From Motilimonas cestriensis (lineage in GTDB: Bacteria > Pseudomonadota > Gammaproteobacteria > Enterobacterales > CBDFNC01): a stretch of DNA of 64,000 nt. Below the pieces are notes generated by a model. That model saw only the letters and a list, made by a program, of their open reading frames with translations, was not told the origin of the DNA and searched no databases. The DNA lies in contig NZ_JAIMJA010000002.1 in assembly GCF_021295315.1 (NCBI RefSeq), forward strand, positions 62,001 to 126,000. The letters run 5' to 3'. How positions within the stretch are numbered: position 1 is the first letter of the stretch; each line of letters starts with the position of its first letter. Made by a program: the position numbers and the translations under genes. Of the stretch, positions 39,161 through 48,334 are shown one piece after another.

Positions 39161-39760
39161 TTAGCTGCAAGCGCTGTAATCAGATGAGCCAGTAACGGTG
39201 CAAGTGGAAACATTGCCCATGACATTAGTCTTTATTCTTACTTTATTGTTTGGATCCAAGGTTTCAATTTCTATATGACCAAGAGTTCGTGATGTCTGAA
39301 CAGGCATACCACGAACATTATCAAAAATGATTGTTTTATCTGTCATACTACCCAGGGCTTTGAGATTTACCTTTTTAAACTCATCACCATTGATTACAAC
39401 CAGTCGCTTAACCGGAGGAGTAGTATTCGCCGTAATTGAGCAAGCATCCGTAGCGTCAGGATCTGTAAGCGTACAATCACACGTGTTTTTGGCTACCGTC
39501 ACCGTTCTGACCCCAGCGCACCATTCACCATTGTTGCCATCAGTAAAACTAACGGCAATGTTAGTATTTGACTTAATCGATTCACTTTTGGCATAGGTAA
39601 GTAAAGAATACAGCGACTCACTGGCTCCCCGTAATTCGTTACGCTTAAACAGGCTGCTATAAGAGCCAACCCCAATGCTTAACAAAATAGAGAGCACCGC
39701 AATAGCGATCAATAGTTCCATTAAAGTAAAGCCCTGAAACTTAACTGGCTTTGATATCAT
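39161..39760 (-). CDS. fimT: Type IV minor pilin FimT/GspH-like
   Basis: A prepilin of the GspH/FimT type: leader MISKPVKFQG, then FTLMELLIAIAVLSILLSIGVGSYSSL, and a body with cysteines in GNNGEWCAGVRTVTVAKNTCDCTL and near the C-terminus (CTVTGSSDYSACS). FimT-type proteins in relatives can bind DNA during natural transformation; whether this one does is open. I use the ATG at 39760 with AGG 6 bases upstream; another ATG at 39772 is in frame. It is the first gene of the minor pilin operon. Confidence 0.82.
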   Translation of the reverse strand: MISKPVKFQGFTLMELLIAIAVLSILLSIGVGSYSSLFKRNELRGASESLYSLLTYAKSESIKSNTNIAVSFTDGNNGEWCAGVRTVTVAKNTCDCTLTDPDATDACSITANTTPPVKRLVVINGDEFKKVNLKALGSMTDKTIIFDNVRGMPVQTSRTLGHIEIETLDPNNKVRIKTNVMGNVSTCTVTGSSDYSACS

Positions 39761-39983
39761 CCATGACCTCATAAATTGTGATGTAGCACACTTCGAAATT
39801 TTATCCAGTGAATTTTATCACGGACAAAAATTGACCACAATCAGTGGCCTCTTTGAGAGTCGCAATAGGTGATGCAGATACCAAATTGGCATATACTAAT
39901 GCGCTTATCTATGCATTTGACTTTATTAACAATAAAAACGGCATATCATGTAAAGCAGTGGCAAAACACAAGGATTAAAATAA

Positions 39984-40385
39984 ATGACAAAAATACATAA
40001 ACAAGCAGGCTTTACCTTGATGGAGGTGATGATAGTCGTCGCGATTATTGGGATTTTAGCTACAATTGCGTATCCTTCATACAAAGATTATGTACAAAAA
40101 ACGCGGCGCGCGGATGCACAAGCCTACTTAATGAAAGCCTCTCTTGAACAAGAATCGTATCGCATTAACAGCCCAACCTATGCCGCTTCCATGACAGATT
40201 TAGGCCTGTTAGCGGCAAATGATTACTATGATTTCAGTATCGCAGACAACACCGCACATGCATACACTTTGAAAGCGGTGGCTAAAACGGGGAAAAGTCA
40301 GGCAGATGATAAAGAAGGCTCGCAAAGTTGCTCTACCCTTACCCTCGATCAATCAGATACGAAAACTCATGCTGATTGTTGGTAA
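39984..40385 (+). CDS. pilE: Type IV pilin PilE-like
   Basis: A 133-residue pilin: leader MTKIHKQAG, then [37 protein letters not shown], the classic PilE helix with the IAYPSYxxYV motif. Two C-terminal cysteines ([18 protein letters not shown]) can form the D-region disulfide. AAGGAT lies 7 bases before the ATG. It is divergent from the fimT operon. The length and sequence fit the PilE-type minor pilin of these clusters rather than the major pilin PilA. Confidence 0.87.
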   Translation: MTKIHKQAGFTLMEVMIVVAIIGILATIAYPSYKDYVQKTRRADAQAYLMKASLEQESYRINSPTYAASMTDLGLLAANDYYDFSIADNTAHAYTLKAVAKTGKSQADDKEGSQSCSTLTLDQSDTKTHADCW

Positions 40386-40457
40386 AAAATAAAAATTAAC
40401 CTCAGTTTTGCTTAAACCTATTACGAATGGATAAAGTATATTTTTACAGCAAAATTT

Positions 40458-40477
40458 CGTTTTCAGGGATGAAAACG
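40458..40477. repeat. GGGA-loop hairpin of a possible dispersed repeat
   Basis: Perfect 8-bp stem CGTTTTCA / TGAAAACG around loop GGGA, downstream of pilE. It is followed by AGCGTATAGGGACATATTCA, a phrase that resembles recurrent intergenic elements I associate with Shewanella and Pseudoalteromonas. Only one copy is in this window. Confidence 0.5.
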
Positions 40478-40562
40478 CAAAGCGTATAGGGACATATTCA
40501 TCGCGTTTTTGCAGGAGAAATAGACTATTTTGCTTATCCAGAACTCGGGTTAATTAGTCAAT

Positions 40563-40590
40563 AAAAAGGCGCTCATCGAGTGCCTTTTTT
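40563..40590. terminator. Bidirectional terminator between pilE and slt
   Basis: Stem AAAAAGGCGCTC / GAGTGCCTTTTT with one G-U pair and loop ATC, flanked by A and T runs, between convergent genes. Confidence 0.85.
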
Positions 40591-40633
40591 ATTATTCACA
40601 AAGTATCCATTCCAACTGTATGTACAACTATGT

Positions 40634-42538
40634 TTACAACTGGGTTTGCCACTCTTGCTTAGTTAGCATCGACATCGGCTTATCCTGCTGATGTTGGTAA
40701 ACCACGTTATAAGCGAGCACACTTTGCACGTAGCCGCGGGTTTCCCTAAACGGAATGATTTCAACCCATACATCCGCCGCTAAACCTGGGCTATTGGCAC
40801 GCCATCTTTTTACCCGATTCGGGCCAGCATTATAGGCCGCACTGGCTAAAATACGGTTACCATTGTAATCATCCAGTAACCCTTTGATATAAGCACTGCC
40901 TAAGCGTACATTCACTTCAGGATCGTAAAGACTTGCCACTCCTTCGTATTTAACGCCAATTTTCTTCGCGGTATATTTCGCCGTTGCGGGCATTAACTGC
41001 ATTAAGCCGCGCGCGCCAACGGGGGACCTTGCTTGAGCGTAAAAAGCACTTTCCTGACGCGCCAAGGCAAACAAGAAGCTGCTGTCTACTTGGCGCTCTT
41101 TAGCAAACTTATTAAAGGTTGGCGCTTCCACTTGTGGGAAACGCTGCTCAACTAAGTCCCAACTTTTTGTTTCAATGCTGGCTAACACAGCAAAATGCAA
41201 CCAACCTTTTTCAAGGGCATATTGCCCTAAGTGATCAACGATGGGCTTAGGTTGACGACTAATTAAATGGCCCCATTCGGTGCGAGCGATGTTATCAGCG
41301 CCATGATAAAGTAACTCACTAATACGTGCTAATACTGGCATTTGCTCAGTTAACAACGCCTTATTTAACGTCACCTTTTCAATATTTAAGCTATACGGCA
41401 CCCCGAGCTGCTGAGCCGACATAAAACCATAATAACTGCGCTCTTTAGCGACTTCGGCAAAAAACACATTAGCGGCTTTATCACGACCTGCTTTTTTATT
41501 TAAGCGCGCTTGCCAATATTTCCAGCGTTCATGGTTTTTATCTGCTGACGGTAGCAATTCAATCCACTTTAACGCGGTTGACCATTGTTGCTGTGCGAGA
41601 GCATAACGAATACGCTGCTCAATCACAGTTGCATCTTGCCACCCTGCCAATTGCTTATCGGCCCATTTAAACGCCTTGCTCAAATCACGGTACATCACAT
41701 ACTGAATTAACTTTAACTCTAATGATCTACGCTGCTCTTGAGTAAAGTTAAATTGCTTTCCATAGTGGCGGTATGCCTTTAAAGCGCTTGGCGTTGATTT
41801 AGCGATTAAACGCTCTAAACCCGCTGCCACTATTTGCATATATGGCGTCGTCTTTTGCTGATAATCATTAAAGTTTAATAGCAGTTTAGGATTAGCATAA
41901 ACCTTGGTTAATAACTCGCCGTAAGCCTGATGCTTGCCGGTTAAACTTTTTTGCAAATAAGCCATTAGTTTGGGCTTGTTTGCACTAAACGCGAGTACCA
42001 TACGCTCAAATATTAAATCTTGGCTGAGCTTACCGGCTTGCTTCCAACTTGCAAATAGTGGGTCACAAGCATCGGGACGAGACTGACCAGACAACCACAG
42101 TTTCTCTGCTCCCTGCCAAGCAATGGTTTTTTCGCCAACTTGCATCTGAGCATTATAATAATGACACTGTAAGGTTATGTTGTTTGGTTGTTGTGGCTGT
42201 AATTTAAGAAAGCTGTGCCACTTCTCGTGAGCAGCAAGGCGAAACAAATATTGCCGCTCTAAGGTGTTAGCCAAGTAAGAATCTTGATTTTCTTGGCTGA
42301 AACGTTGCACCTTTTCTATCGGTAGAAAACTAAGCTGACTTTTTAATGCGTTGTACTCCAAAAAGAGCGCCAGTGGGTAATCAGTACCAAGTTGCTTTCT
42401 TAATTGCTCTGCACTGCCCCAATCTTTTTGTTTTTGTGCCTCCAATGCTTGACTGTATAAACTGCGCTGCTCTGACAGCGAGCTAGCTTGGCTGAAACTG
42501 GTAAATAGCAATAAAAAACTGACCAATGTAATACGCAA
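40634..42538 (-). CDS. slt: Soluble lytic murein transglycosylase Slt70
   Basis: A periplasmic exo-lytic transglycosylase that cleaves glycan strands to 1,6-anhydromuropeptides. A signal peptide (MRITLVSFLLLFTSFSQA) is followed by a long alpha-helical U-domain (about 20-450) and the C-terminal lysozyme-like domain with the catalytic Glu in FALARQESAFYAQARSPVGARGLMQLMPATAK and the AAYNAGPNRVKRW motif. It starts with TTG at 42538, five bases after AGGAGAG. It follows yejF by 26 bases on the same strand, so it may be cotranscribed with the yej importer. Length is 634 residues. Confidence 0.94.
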   Translation of the reverse strand: MRITLVSFLLLFTSFSQASSLSEQRSLYSQALEAQKQKDWGSAEQLRKQLGTDYPLALFLEYNALKSQLSFLPIEKVQRFSQENQDSYLANTLERQYLFRLAAHEKWHSFLKLQPQQPNNITLQCHYYNAQMQVGEKTIAWQGAEKLWLSGQSRPDACDPLFASWKQAGKLSQDLIFERMVLAFSANKPKLMAYLQKSLTGKHQAYGELLTKVYANPKLLLNFNDYQQKTTPYMQIVAAGLERLIAKSTPSALKAYRHYGKQFNFTQEQRRSLELKLIQYVMYRDLSKAFKWADKQLAGWQDATVIEQRIRYALAQQQWSTALKWIELLPSADKNHERWKYWQARLNKKAGRDKAANVFFAEVAKERSYYGFMSAQQLGVPYSLNIEKVTLNKALLTEQMPVLARISELLYHGADNIARTEWGHLISRQPKPIVDHLGQYALEKGWLHFAVLASIETKSWDLVEQRFPQVEAPTFNKFAKERQVDSSFLFALARQESAFYAQARSPVGARGLMQLMPATAKYTAKKIGVKYEGVASLYDPEVNVRLGSAYIKGLLDDYNGNRILASAAYNAGPNRVKRWRANSPGLAADVWVEIIPFRETRGYVQSVLAYNVVYQHQQDKPMSMLTKQEWQTQL

Positions 42539-42564
42539 TCGTCTCTCCTAAATGTCCTGAAAAG

Positions 42565-44172
42565 TTAAAATAATGCCGCTGATAACAAGTTGCGAGTATA
42601 GTCAGATTTTGGCTGACTAAATAATGAATTTACATCAGACTCTTCAATTAATTTGCCTCCTTGCATCACCATGACACGATGACATAGGGCGCGGATCACA
42701 GCAAGATCATGACTAATAAATAAATAACTTAATTGATACTTTTGCTGCAAATGTTTTAACAACTCAATAATCTGTTTTTGAACCGTACGGTCTAACGCAG
42801 AAGTTGGCTCATCTAACACAATCAATTTGGGTTTTAAAATAATGGCTCGGGCAATCGCGATACGCTGACGTTGGCCGCCAGAAAACTCATGGGGATAACG
42901 CTGCGCAGCCGCTTCATCCAAGCCGACTTCCAGCAGCGCAGCGCGTACGCGTATTGCCACTTCATCGCTGCTCAGTTGTTCATGCACTAGTAAGCCTTCA
43001 CTCACTATCTGTTGCACCGACATACGCGGGCTTAAACTGCCAAACGGATCTTGAAACACAATTTGAATTTCTTTGCGCAAGGGAGCAAGTTGTGCTGAGT
43101 TCTTACCATCGAGTCGTTGCCCTAAATAAGTCACTCGGCCTTGGCTCGCATTTAGCCCTAAAATAGCCTGTGCCAAAGTGCTCTTGCCAGAGCCACTTTC
43201 CCCAACAATGCCTAAGGTTTCCCCTTTGTTTAAGGTTAAATTAATCCCGTCGACAGCCTTAAAATAGTCATGAACGCGACCAAACCAACCACTTTTAATT
43301 GGGAACCATACCTTCATATCATACGCTTCTAAAATCGGCTCTGGCGCTTCTAGAGCATGCATATTGCCCTTGGGTACAGCAGCCAATAAACACTGAGTGT
43401 ATTCATGTTGTGGCTGTTTAAATAGATCCCGCGCCGTGCCCTGCTCCACCACCTGCCCCTGACACATTACAACTACCTGATCAGCGTAATGGCGCACAAT
43501 ATTGAGATCATGGGTAATCAATAAAATGGCCATACCGAGCTTGGCTTGTAAGTCTTTTAATAGCTCTAATATTTGCTTTTGTATGGTGACATCGAGCGCG
43601 GTGGTGGGCTCATCAGCAATCAGTAAGTCTGGCTCATTAGCCAACGCCATCGCTATCATCACACGTTGGCGCTGGCCGCCTGATAGCTCGTGGGGATAAT
43701 GACCTAAACGTCGCGGCGCATCTTGAATGCCAACCAGTTCAAGTAGCTCTAGCATTCGCGGCATGGCTTGCTGATACGTTAGGCCTTGATGTAACCAGAG
43801 TACCTCGGCTAATTGTTTACCTAAAGTATGCAGTGGATTAAGGGACGTCATTGGCTCTTGAAAAATCATACTGATGCGCGAGCCGCGCAGCTGTTGCATG
43901 TCAATGTCAGATTGCTCTAACACATTAATATCGGCAAACTGAATTCGTCCTTGCGGATGATGGGCACCATTTGGCAGTAGTTGTAAAATAGATAAAGCTG
44001 TCAAAGATTTACCGCTACCACTCTCGCCCACTATTGCCAAGGTTTTGCCACGAGCTAGCTTAAAACTCACTTCTTGCACCACGGCTTTATCAGCAAAATT
44101 GACGCAAAGCTTATCTAAAATTAAAAGCGGCTTATCTGTCATCACTGGCTTTGTCACTGGGGTCTCATTCAT
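42565..44172 (-). CDS. yejF: ABC transporter ATP-binding protein YejF (two ATPase domains)
   Basis: A 535-residue fused ATPase of the Yej oligopeptide importer. Both halves have intact motifs: Walker [11 protein letters not shown] and [10 protein letters not shown], signatures [12 protein letters not shown] and [12 protein letters not shown], and Walker [13 protein letters not shown] and [12 protein letters not shown]. Each half also carries the oligopeptide-type C-terminal extension. Its start overlaps the yejE stop by 4 bases. Confidence 0.94.
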   Translation of the reverse strand: MNETPVTKPVMTDKPLLILDKLCVNFADKAVVQEVSFKLARGKTLAIVGESGSGKSLTALSILQLLPNGAHHPQGRIQFADINVLEQSDIDMQQLRGSRISMIFQEPMTSLNPLHTLGKQLAEVLWLHQGLTYQQAMPRMLELLELVGIQDAPRRLGHYPHELSGGQRQRVMIAMALANEPDLLIADEPTTALDVTIQKQILELLKDLQAKLGMAILLITHDLNIVRHYADQVVVMCQGQVVEQGTARDLFKQPQHEYTQCLLAAVPKGNMHALEAPEPILEAYDMKVWFPIKSGWFGRVHDYFKAVDGINLTLNKGETLGIVGESGSGKSTLAQAILGLNASQGRVTYLGQRLDGKNSAQLAPLRKEIQIVFQDPFGSLSPRMSVQQIVSEGLLVHEQLSSDEVAIRVRAALLEVGLDEAAAQRYPHEFSGGQRQRIAIARAIILKPKLIVLDEPTSALDRTVQKQIIELLKHLQQKYQLSYLFISHDLAVIRALCHRVMVMQGGKLIEESDVNSLFSQPKSDYTRNLLSAALF

Positions 44173-45212
44173 AATGCTTTCCTCGGATCAAAGGCATCGC
44201 GAGCCGCTTCACCAATAAAAACCAGCAGCACTAAAATAGTCGATAAAGAAACAAACGCCGTTATACCTAACCAAGGCGCTTGCAGATTAGCTTTCCCCTG
44301 AGCCACCATTTCTCCTAGTGAGGCCGACCCCGGCGGCAAGCCAAAACCCAGAAAGTCCAATGCGGTTAACGTAGTCAAAGCGCCGGTAAATATATAAGGC
44401 ATAAAGGTCATGGTCGCGATCATCGCATTGGGTAAAATATGCTTACTCATAATGACCCTATCTTTCACCCCTAACGCTTTCGCCGCCTTAATGTATTCCA
44501 AATTCCGGCCGCGCAAAAATTCCGCTCGTACCACACTGACTAAACTAGACCAACTAAATAGCAGCATTAATCCTAATAACCACCAAAAGTTAGGCTGCAC
44601 CACACTGGCTAAAATAATCAGCATAAACAGCATGGGTAAGCCTTCCCAAATTTCAATAAATCGTTGGCCTAACAAATCAACCCAACCACCGTAATAGCCC
44701 TGAACCGCCCCCGCCGTAATACCAATAACCGAGCTTGCAAGGGTTAATACCAGCGCGAATAGCACCGAGATACGAAAACCATAAATCAAGCGCGCCACCA
44801 CATCACGCCCTTGATCATCGGTGCCCAGCCAATTAACACTATCGGGTTGCGATGGGGCGGGCTCGGTTAACGCGTAATTAATCGAATCATATGAAAATGG
44901 GATCAACGGCCACAGCATCCATCCATCTTGATTAATCTGCTGTTGAATATAAGGGTCACTAAAGTCGGTCCAAGTATCAAAATCCCCACCATAAGTCGTC
45001 TCAGGATGATCACTTATAATCGGCACAAACAGCTGCTGTTGGTAATACACTAACACCGGCTTATCGTTCGCGATGACTTCAGCAAATAAGCTCAAACCAA
45101 ATAAAAACACGAAAATCCATAACGAATAGTAACCGCGTTTATTGGCGCGAAACTGCTGCCAACGGCGCTGATTAATAGGGTTACTTTTAACGTCACTCCA
45201 CCACTTCATCAT
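44169..45212 (-). CDS. yejE: ABC peptide transporter permease YejE
   Basis: A 347-residue inner-membrane permease with the long family-specific periplasmic insert after the first helix (VYYQQQLFVPIISDHPETTYGG) and the permease signature RGRNLEYIKAAKALGVKDRVIMSKHILPN. Six core helices are expected. It starts within one base of the yejB stop, so yejB and yejE are coupled. Confidence 0.94.
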   Translation of the reverse strand: MMKWWSDVKSNPINQRRWQQFRANKRGYYSLWIFVFLFGLSLFAEVIANDKPVLVYYQQQLFVPIISDHPETTYGGDFDTWTDFSDPYIQQQINQDGWMLWPLIPFSYDSINYALTEPAPSQPDSVNWLGTDDQGRDVVARLIYGFRISVLFALVLTLASSVIGITAGAVQGYYGGWVDLLGQRFIEIWEGLPMLFMLIILASVVQPNFWWLLGLMLLFSWSSLVSVVRAEFLRGRNLEYIKAAKALGVKDRVIMSKHILPNAMIATMTFMPYIFTGALTTLTALDFLGFGLPPGSASLGEMVAQGKANLQAPWLGITAFVSLSTILVLLVFIGEAARDAFDPRKAL

Positions 45213-46300
45213 TAGCTGCGCTCCGCAAAGTTAATTCGAGGGTCAATGACTGTATAGGCAATATCCGTGACCAATTTGAGCACCAGCCCTACTAAGGTAA
45301 AAATATAGAGCGAACCAAAAATCACCGGATAATCCCGGTTCACCACCGACTCAAACCCCAATAAACCTAAGCCATCAAGAGAAAAGATCACCTCAATCAA
45401 CATCGACCCCGTGAGAAAAATACCAATCAGCGCGGCTGGCATACCCGCTATCACCAGCAACATGGCATTGCGAAAAATGTGCCCATACAATACGCGTTTC
45501 TCAGTGCAACCTTTAGCCTTAGCCGTCACCACATATTGCTTGCCAATTTCATCTAAAAAAGCATTTTTAGTCAGCATAGTTAACGCGGCAAAACTGCCGA
45601 TAACGGAGGCAGTAACCGGCAAGGCAAGATGCCAAAAATAGTCAGTTATTTTGCCAACTAAACTAAGCTGGTCAAAGTTGTCAGAAGTTAAACCACGCAA
45701 GGGAAACCAGCTAAAGTAGGTGCCACCCGCAAAGACCACAATCAACATAATTGCGAATAAAAAGGCGGGAATAGCGTAGCCCGTGATCACCAGCGTACTG
45801 GTCCAAATATCAAACTGGGAGTTGTGACGAGAGGCTTTTTTAATGCCCAGCGGGATAGAAATTAGGTACACCAACAAGGTGGTCCACAAGCCCAACGAAA
45901 TCGACACCGGCATTTTTTCAAGTAATAAATCAGTCACTTTAATATCGCGATAGAAGCTATCACCAAAATCAAAGCGGGCATAATTCCATAACATCATAAA
46001 ATACCGCTCAACCAGCGGCTTATCAAAACCATACTGGCGCTCAAGTTGGGCAATAAATTCAGGGTCGATGCCTTGGGCGCCTCGGTAACTGGAATTGGCT
46101 TGGGTATTTCGGGTCATTAACTCACTGCCATCGCCCGTGCCCATGCGATTAGTGGCATCGCCGCCAATGCCTTGAACTTTGGCAATGGCTTGCTCAACCG
46201 GGCCTCCGGGAGCCACTTGGACGAGAAAAAAGTTAATGGTCATGATGCCAATCAAGGTTGGGATCATTAGTAATAAACGGCGAAAAATATAACTACTCAT
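45212..46300 (-). CDS. yejB: ABC peptide transporter permease YejB
   Basis: The partner permease. It begins [39 protein letters not shown], typical of OppB-type permeases, and has the EAA-like loop [29 protein letters not shown] use the ATG at 46300, which overlaps the yejA 3' end by 8 bases; the frame continues upstream into yejA without family similarity. Length is 362 residues. Confidence 0.93.
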   Translation of the reverse strand: MSSYIFRRLLLMIPTLIGIMTINFFLVQVAPGGPVEQAIAKVQGIGGDATNRMGTGDGSELMTRNTQANSSYRGAQGIDPEFIAQLERQYGFDKPLVERYFMMLWNYARFDFGDSFYRDIKVTDLLLEKMPVSISLGLWTTLLVYLISIPLGIKKASRHNSQFDIWTSTLVITGYAIPAFLFAIMLIVVFAGGTYFSWFPLRGLTSDNFDQLSLVGKITDYFWHLALPVTASVIGSFAALTMLTKNAFLDEIGKQYVVTAKAKGCTEKRVLYGHIFRNAMLLVIAGMPAALIGIFLTGSMLIEVIFSLDGLGLLGFESVVNRDYPVIFGSLYIFTLVGLVLKLVTDIAYTVIDPRINFAERS

Positions 46301-48131
46301 GTGTGTCTTCCTTGGTATTGCTCGATCGAGCATCCTGCCCTTTTGCCCACCACGTATCTAAGCCAATAGCATAGGCGGGTTTTATTTTTGGCTGGCTAAA
46401 CTTATCCCAATAAGCAATTCGATGTGACGGGCTATACCATTGTGGCACCACAAAGTGCAGATGCTGCAACACTCGATCTAACACCCGAGTGTGAAGCACA
46501 AGCTCTTCACGAGTATTAGAACGAATCAGCTGTTGCACTAATTCATCAACAGCCGGATTACATAAGCCGGCATAGTTGCGAGAGCCCGGCGTACTGGCTG
46601 CATCACAGCTCCAATAGATTGGTTGCTCGTTTCCCGGTGAGATAGACTGCCCCTGACGCATAGTGGTGATATCAAAATCGAAACTGTTTAAACGATTGAT
46701 ATATTGCGATATATCCACTAGACGAATTTCAGTGGCAATACCGATACGACTTAAATTACGGCGATAAGGCTGGATCACCCGCTCAAAACTTTTGTCATAA
46801 ACCAAAAATTCAAAAAACAGCTGGTTACCTTGCGGATCCAACATTTTTCCGTTTTTAAGCTGGTAACCCGCTTGTTCCATCAAAGCCACTGCTTGGCGCA
46901 TTTGCGGTCGAATATTACCGTCACCTTGGGTCGCTGGCGGTTGGTAGACTTGAGTAAACACATCTTTGGGTAATTGCTCGCGATATGGCTCAAGAATAGC
47001 AAGCTCATCTGGGCTGGGTAAACCCGTGGCGGCTAACTCAGAGTGAGCAAAAAAACTGTCACTGCGGGTATAAGCGCCATAGAAAAATTGCCGATTTAAC
47101 CATTCAAAATCAAACATTAAACCTATGGCTTGACGCACTTCCCGCGATTTAAACTTGTCACGACGTAAATTAAAAAAGAAGCCCTGCATGCCTTGCGGGT
47201 TGGCATCATCTAGTAAACGACGAATAATTTTTTTACTATCAAACACTTCGCCGGTATAAGCCGTGGCCCAGTTTTTTGCAGAATACTCTTGATGATAATC
47301 AAATACCCCAGCCTTAAAGGCCTGGAAAGCTATCGTGGTATCACGAAAATAATCAAACACTAAGCGATCAAAATTATGCCGTCCTTTATTAACGTTTAAA
47401 TCAGCGGCCCAGTAATTTTTAACACGCTGGTAAACCACCTTACGCCCAGCATCAAACGAAGCTATTTTATAAGGCCCAGAGCCCAATGGCACCTCTAGGC
47501 TTGAGCGAGAAAAATTATGTTGTTGCCAGTAGTGCTTCGGCAATATTTGCAGCTCACCTAAAATAAGCGGCAGCTCGCGATTATCACCGGGTTTAAAGTC
47601 AAATCTGATGGTATGGGGATCAATCTCAACAACATTATCGACTCCCGCGTAATAGGATTTATATTGCGGGTTGCCTTGTTCAATTAAGGTATTAAAACTA
47701 AAGATCACATCCTCACTGGTAATCGGATGACCATCATGGAAGGTCGCTTTGGGATTTAAATAAAATGTCGTTGAGCTAAAATCCTCAGCTACTTTAACCC
47801 CTGCTGCAATCAAGCCATATTTAGAAAACGGCTCATCATCTGATCTCACCATTAAGGTGTCATAAATCAGGGCTAGCCCATTCGCAGGGGTTCCCTTTAC
47901 GATAAATGGATTAAATGAATCAAAGGTTCCTCGCGCAGCTTGGCGCATCGCCCCCCCTTTGGGAGCCTCGGGATTAACATAATCAAAATGGCTAAAGCCA
48001 GCCGAATACTTCAAATCGCCATGCATCGCAATGCCGTGTTGGGGATGTAAATCAGAAGTGGTTGCAAAAGAGGAAAATGAGGCGGCTAAGCCCAACCACA
48101 GGCAACACCAAGTCAGTCGAGTTTGCATCAC
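46293..48131 (-). CDS. yejA: Periplasmic oligopeptide-binding protein YejA
   Basis: A 612-residue family-5 substrate-binding protein with a signal peptide (about 1-23, ending FATT). The family shows in [29 protein letters not shown] and the central [33 protein letters not shown]. Yej importers take up microcin C in E. coli, and related binders import murein peptides in alphaproteobacteria; which applies here is open, but the downstream slt favours the latter. It is the first gene of yejABEF-slt. Confidence 0.93.
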   Translation of the reverse strand: MMQTRLTWCCLWLGLAASFSSFATTSDLHPQHGIAMHGDLKYSAGFSHFDYVNPEAPKGGAMRQAARGTFDSFNPFIVKGTPANGLALIYDTLMVRSDDEPFSKYGLIAAGVKVAEDFSSTTFYLNPKATFHDGHPITSEDVIFSFNTLIEQGNPQYKSYYAGVDNVVEIDPHTIRFDFKPGDNRELPLILGELQILPKHYWQQHNFSRSSLEVPLGSGPYKIASFDAGRKVVYQRVKNYWAADLNVNKGRHNFDRLVFDYFRDTTIAFQAFKAGVFDYHQEYSAKNWATAYTGEVFDSKKIIRRLLDDANPQGMQGFFFNLRRDKFKSREVRQAIGLMFDFEWLNRQFFYGAYTRSDSFFAHSELAATGLPSPDELAILEPYREQLPKDVFTQVYQPPATQGDGNIRPQMRQAVALMEQAGYQLKNGKMLDPQGNQLFFEFLVYDKSFERVIQPYRRNLSRIGIATEIRLVDISQYINRLNSFDFDITTMRQGQSISPGNEQPIYWSCDAASTPGSRNYAGLCNPAVDELVQQLIRSNTREELVLHTRVLDRVLQHLHFVVPQWYSPSHRIAYWDKFSQPKIKPAYAIGLDTWWAKGQDARSSNTKEDTHE

Positions 48132-48282
48132 AAGTAACGCACCTTAAGGTATTGAATCAATATGAAAACAGCTGATTAGGCCAACTGTAAATGTTTCATT
48201 CAACCATAGCTAAACCAAGATGAAATGCAATCATCTTTACCCTAAGTTGAAGCCAAGTCGGCATTCTTAAAAAAGATAGCAA

Positions 48283-48308
48283 GGATCTTAACCATAAAGT
48301 TAAGATCC
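48283..48308 (-). terminator. Strong hairpin upstream of the GGDEF/EAL gene
   Basis: Perfect 10-bp stem GGATCTTAAC / GTTAAGATCC with a 6-base loop, just past the 3' end of the minus-strand GGDEF/EAL gene (stop at 48335). A T-run lies about 8 bases further on the minus strand (48269-48274), looser than in a standard terminator. Confidence 0.55.
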
Positions 48309-48334
48309 CTATTTCGTATGATGGGATAAGGGGG

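Noticed and set aside
39881-39905. Sigma-54-like promoter (TTGGCA...ATGCG) upstream of pilE
   Set aside because: The GG and GC dinucleotides are separated by 11 bases; sigma-54 sites need 10, and the rest of the consensus is poor.
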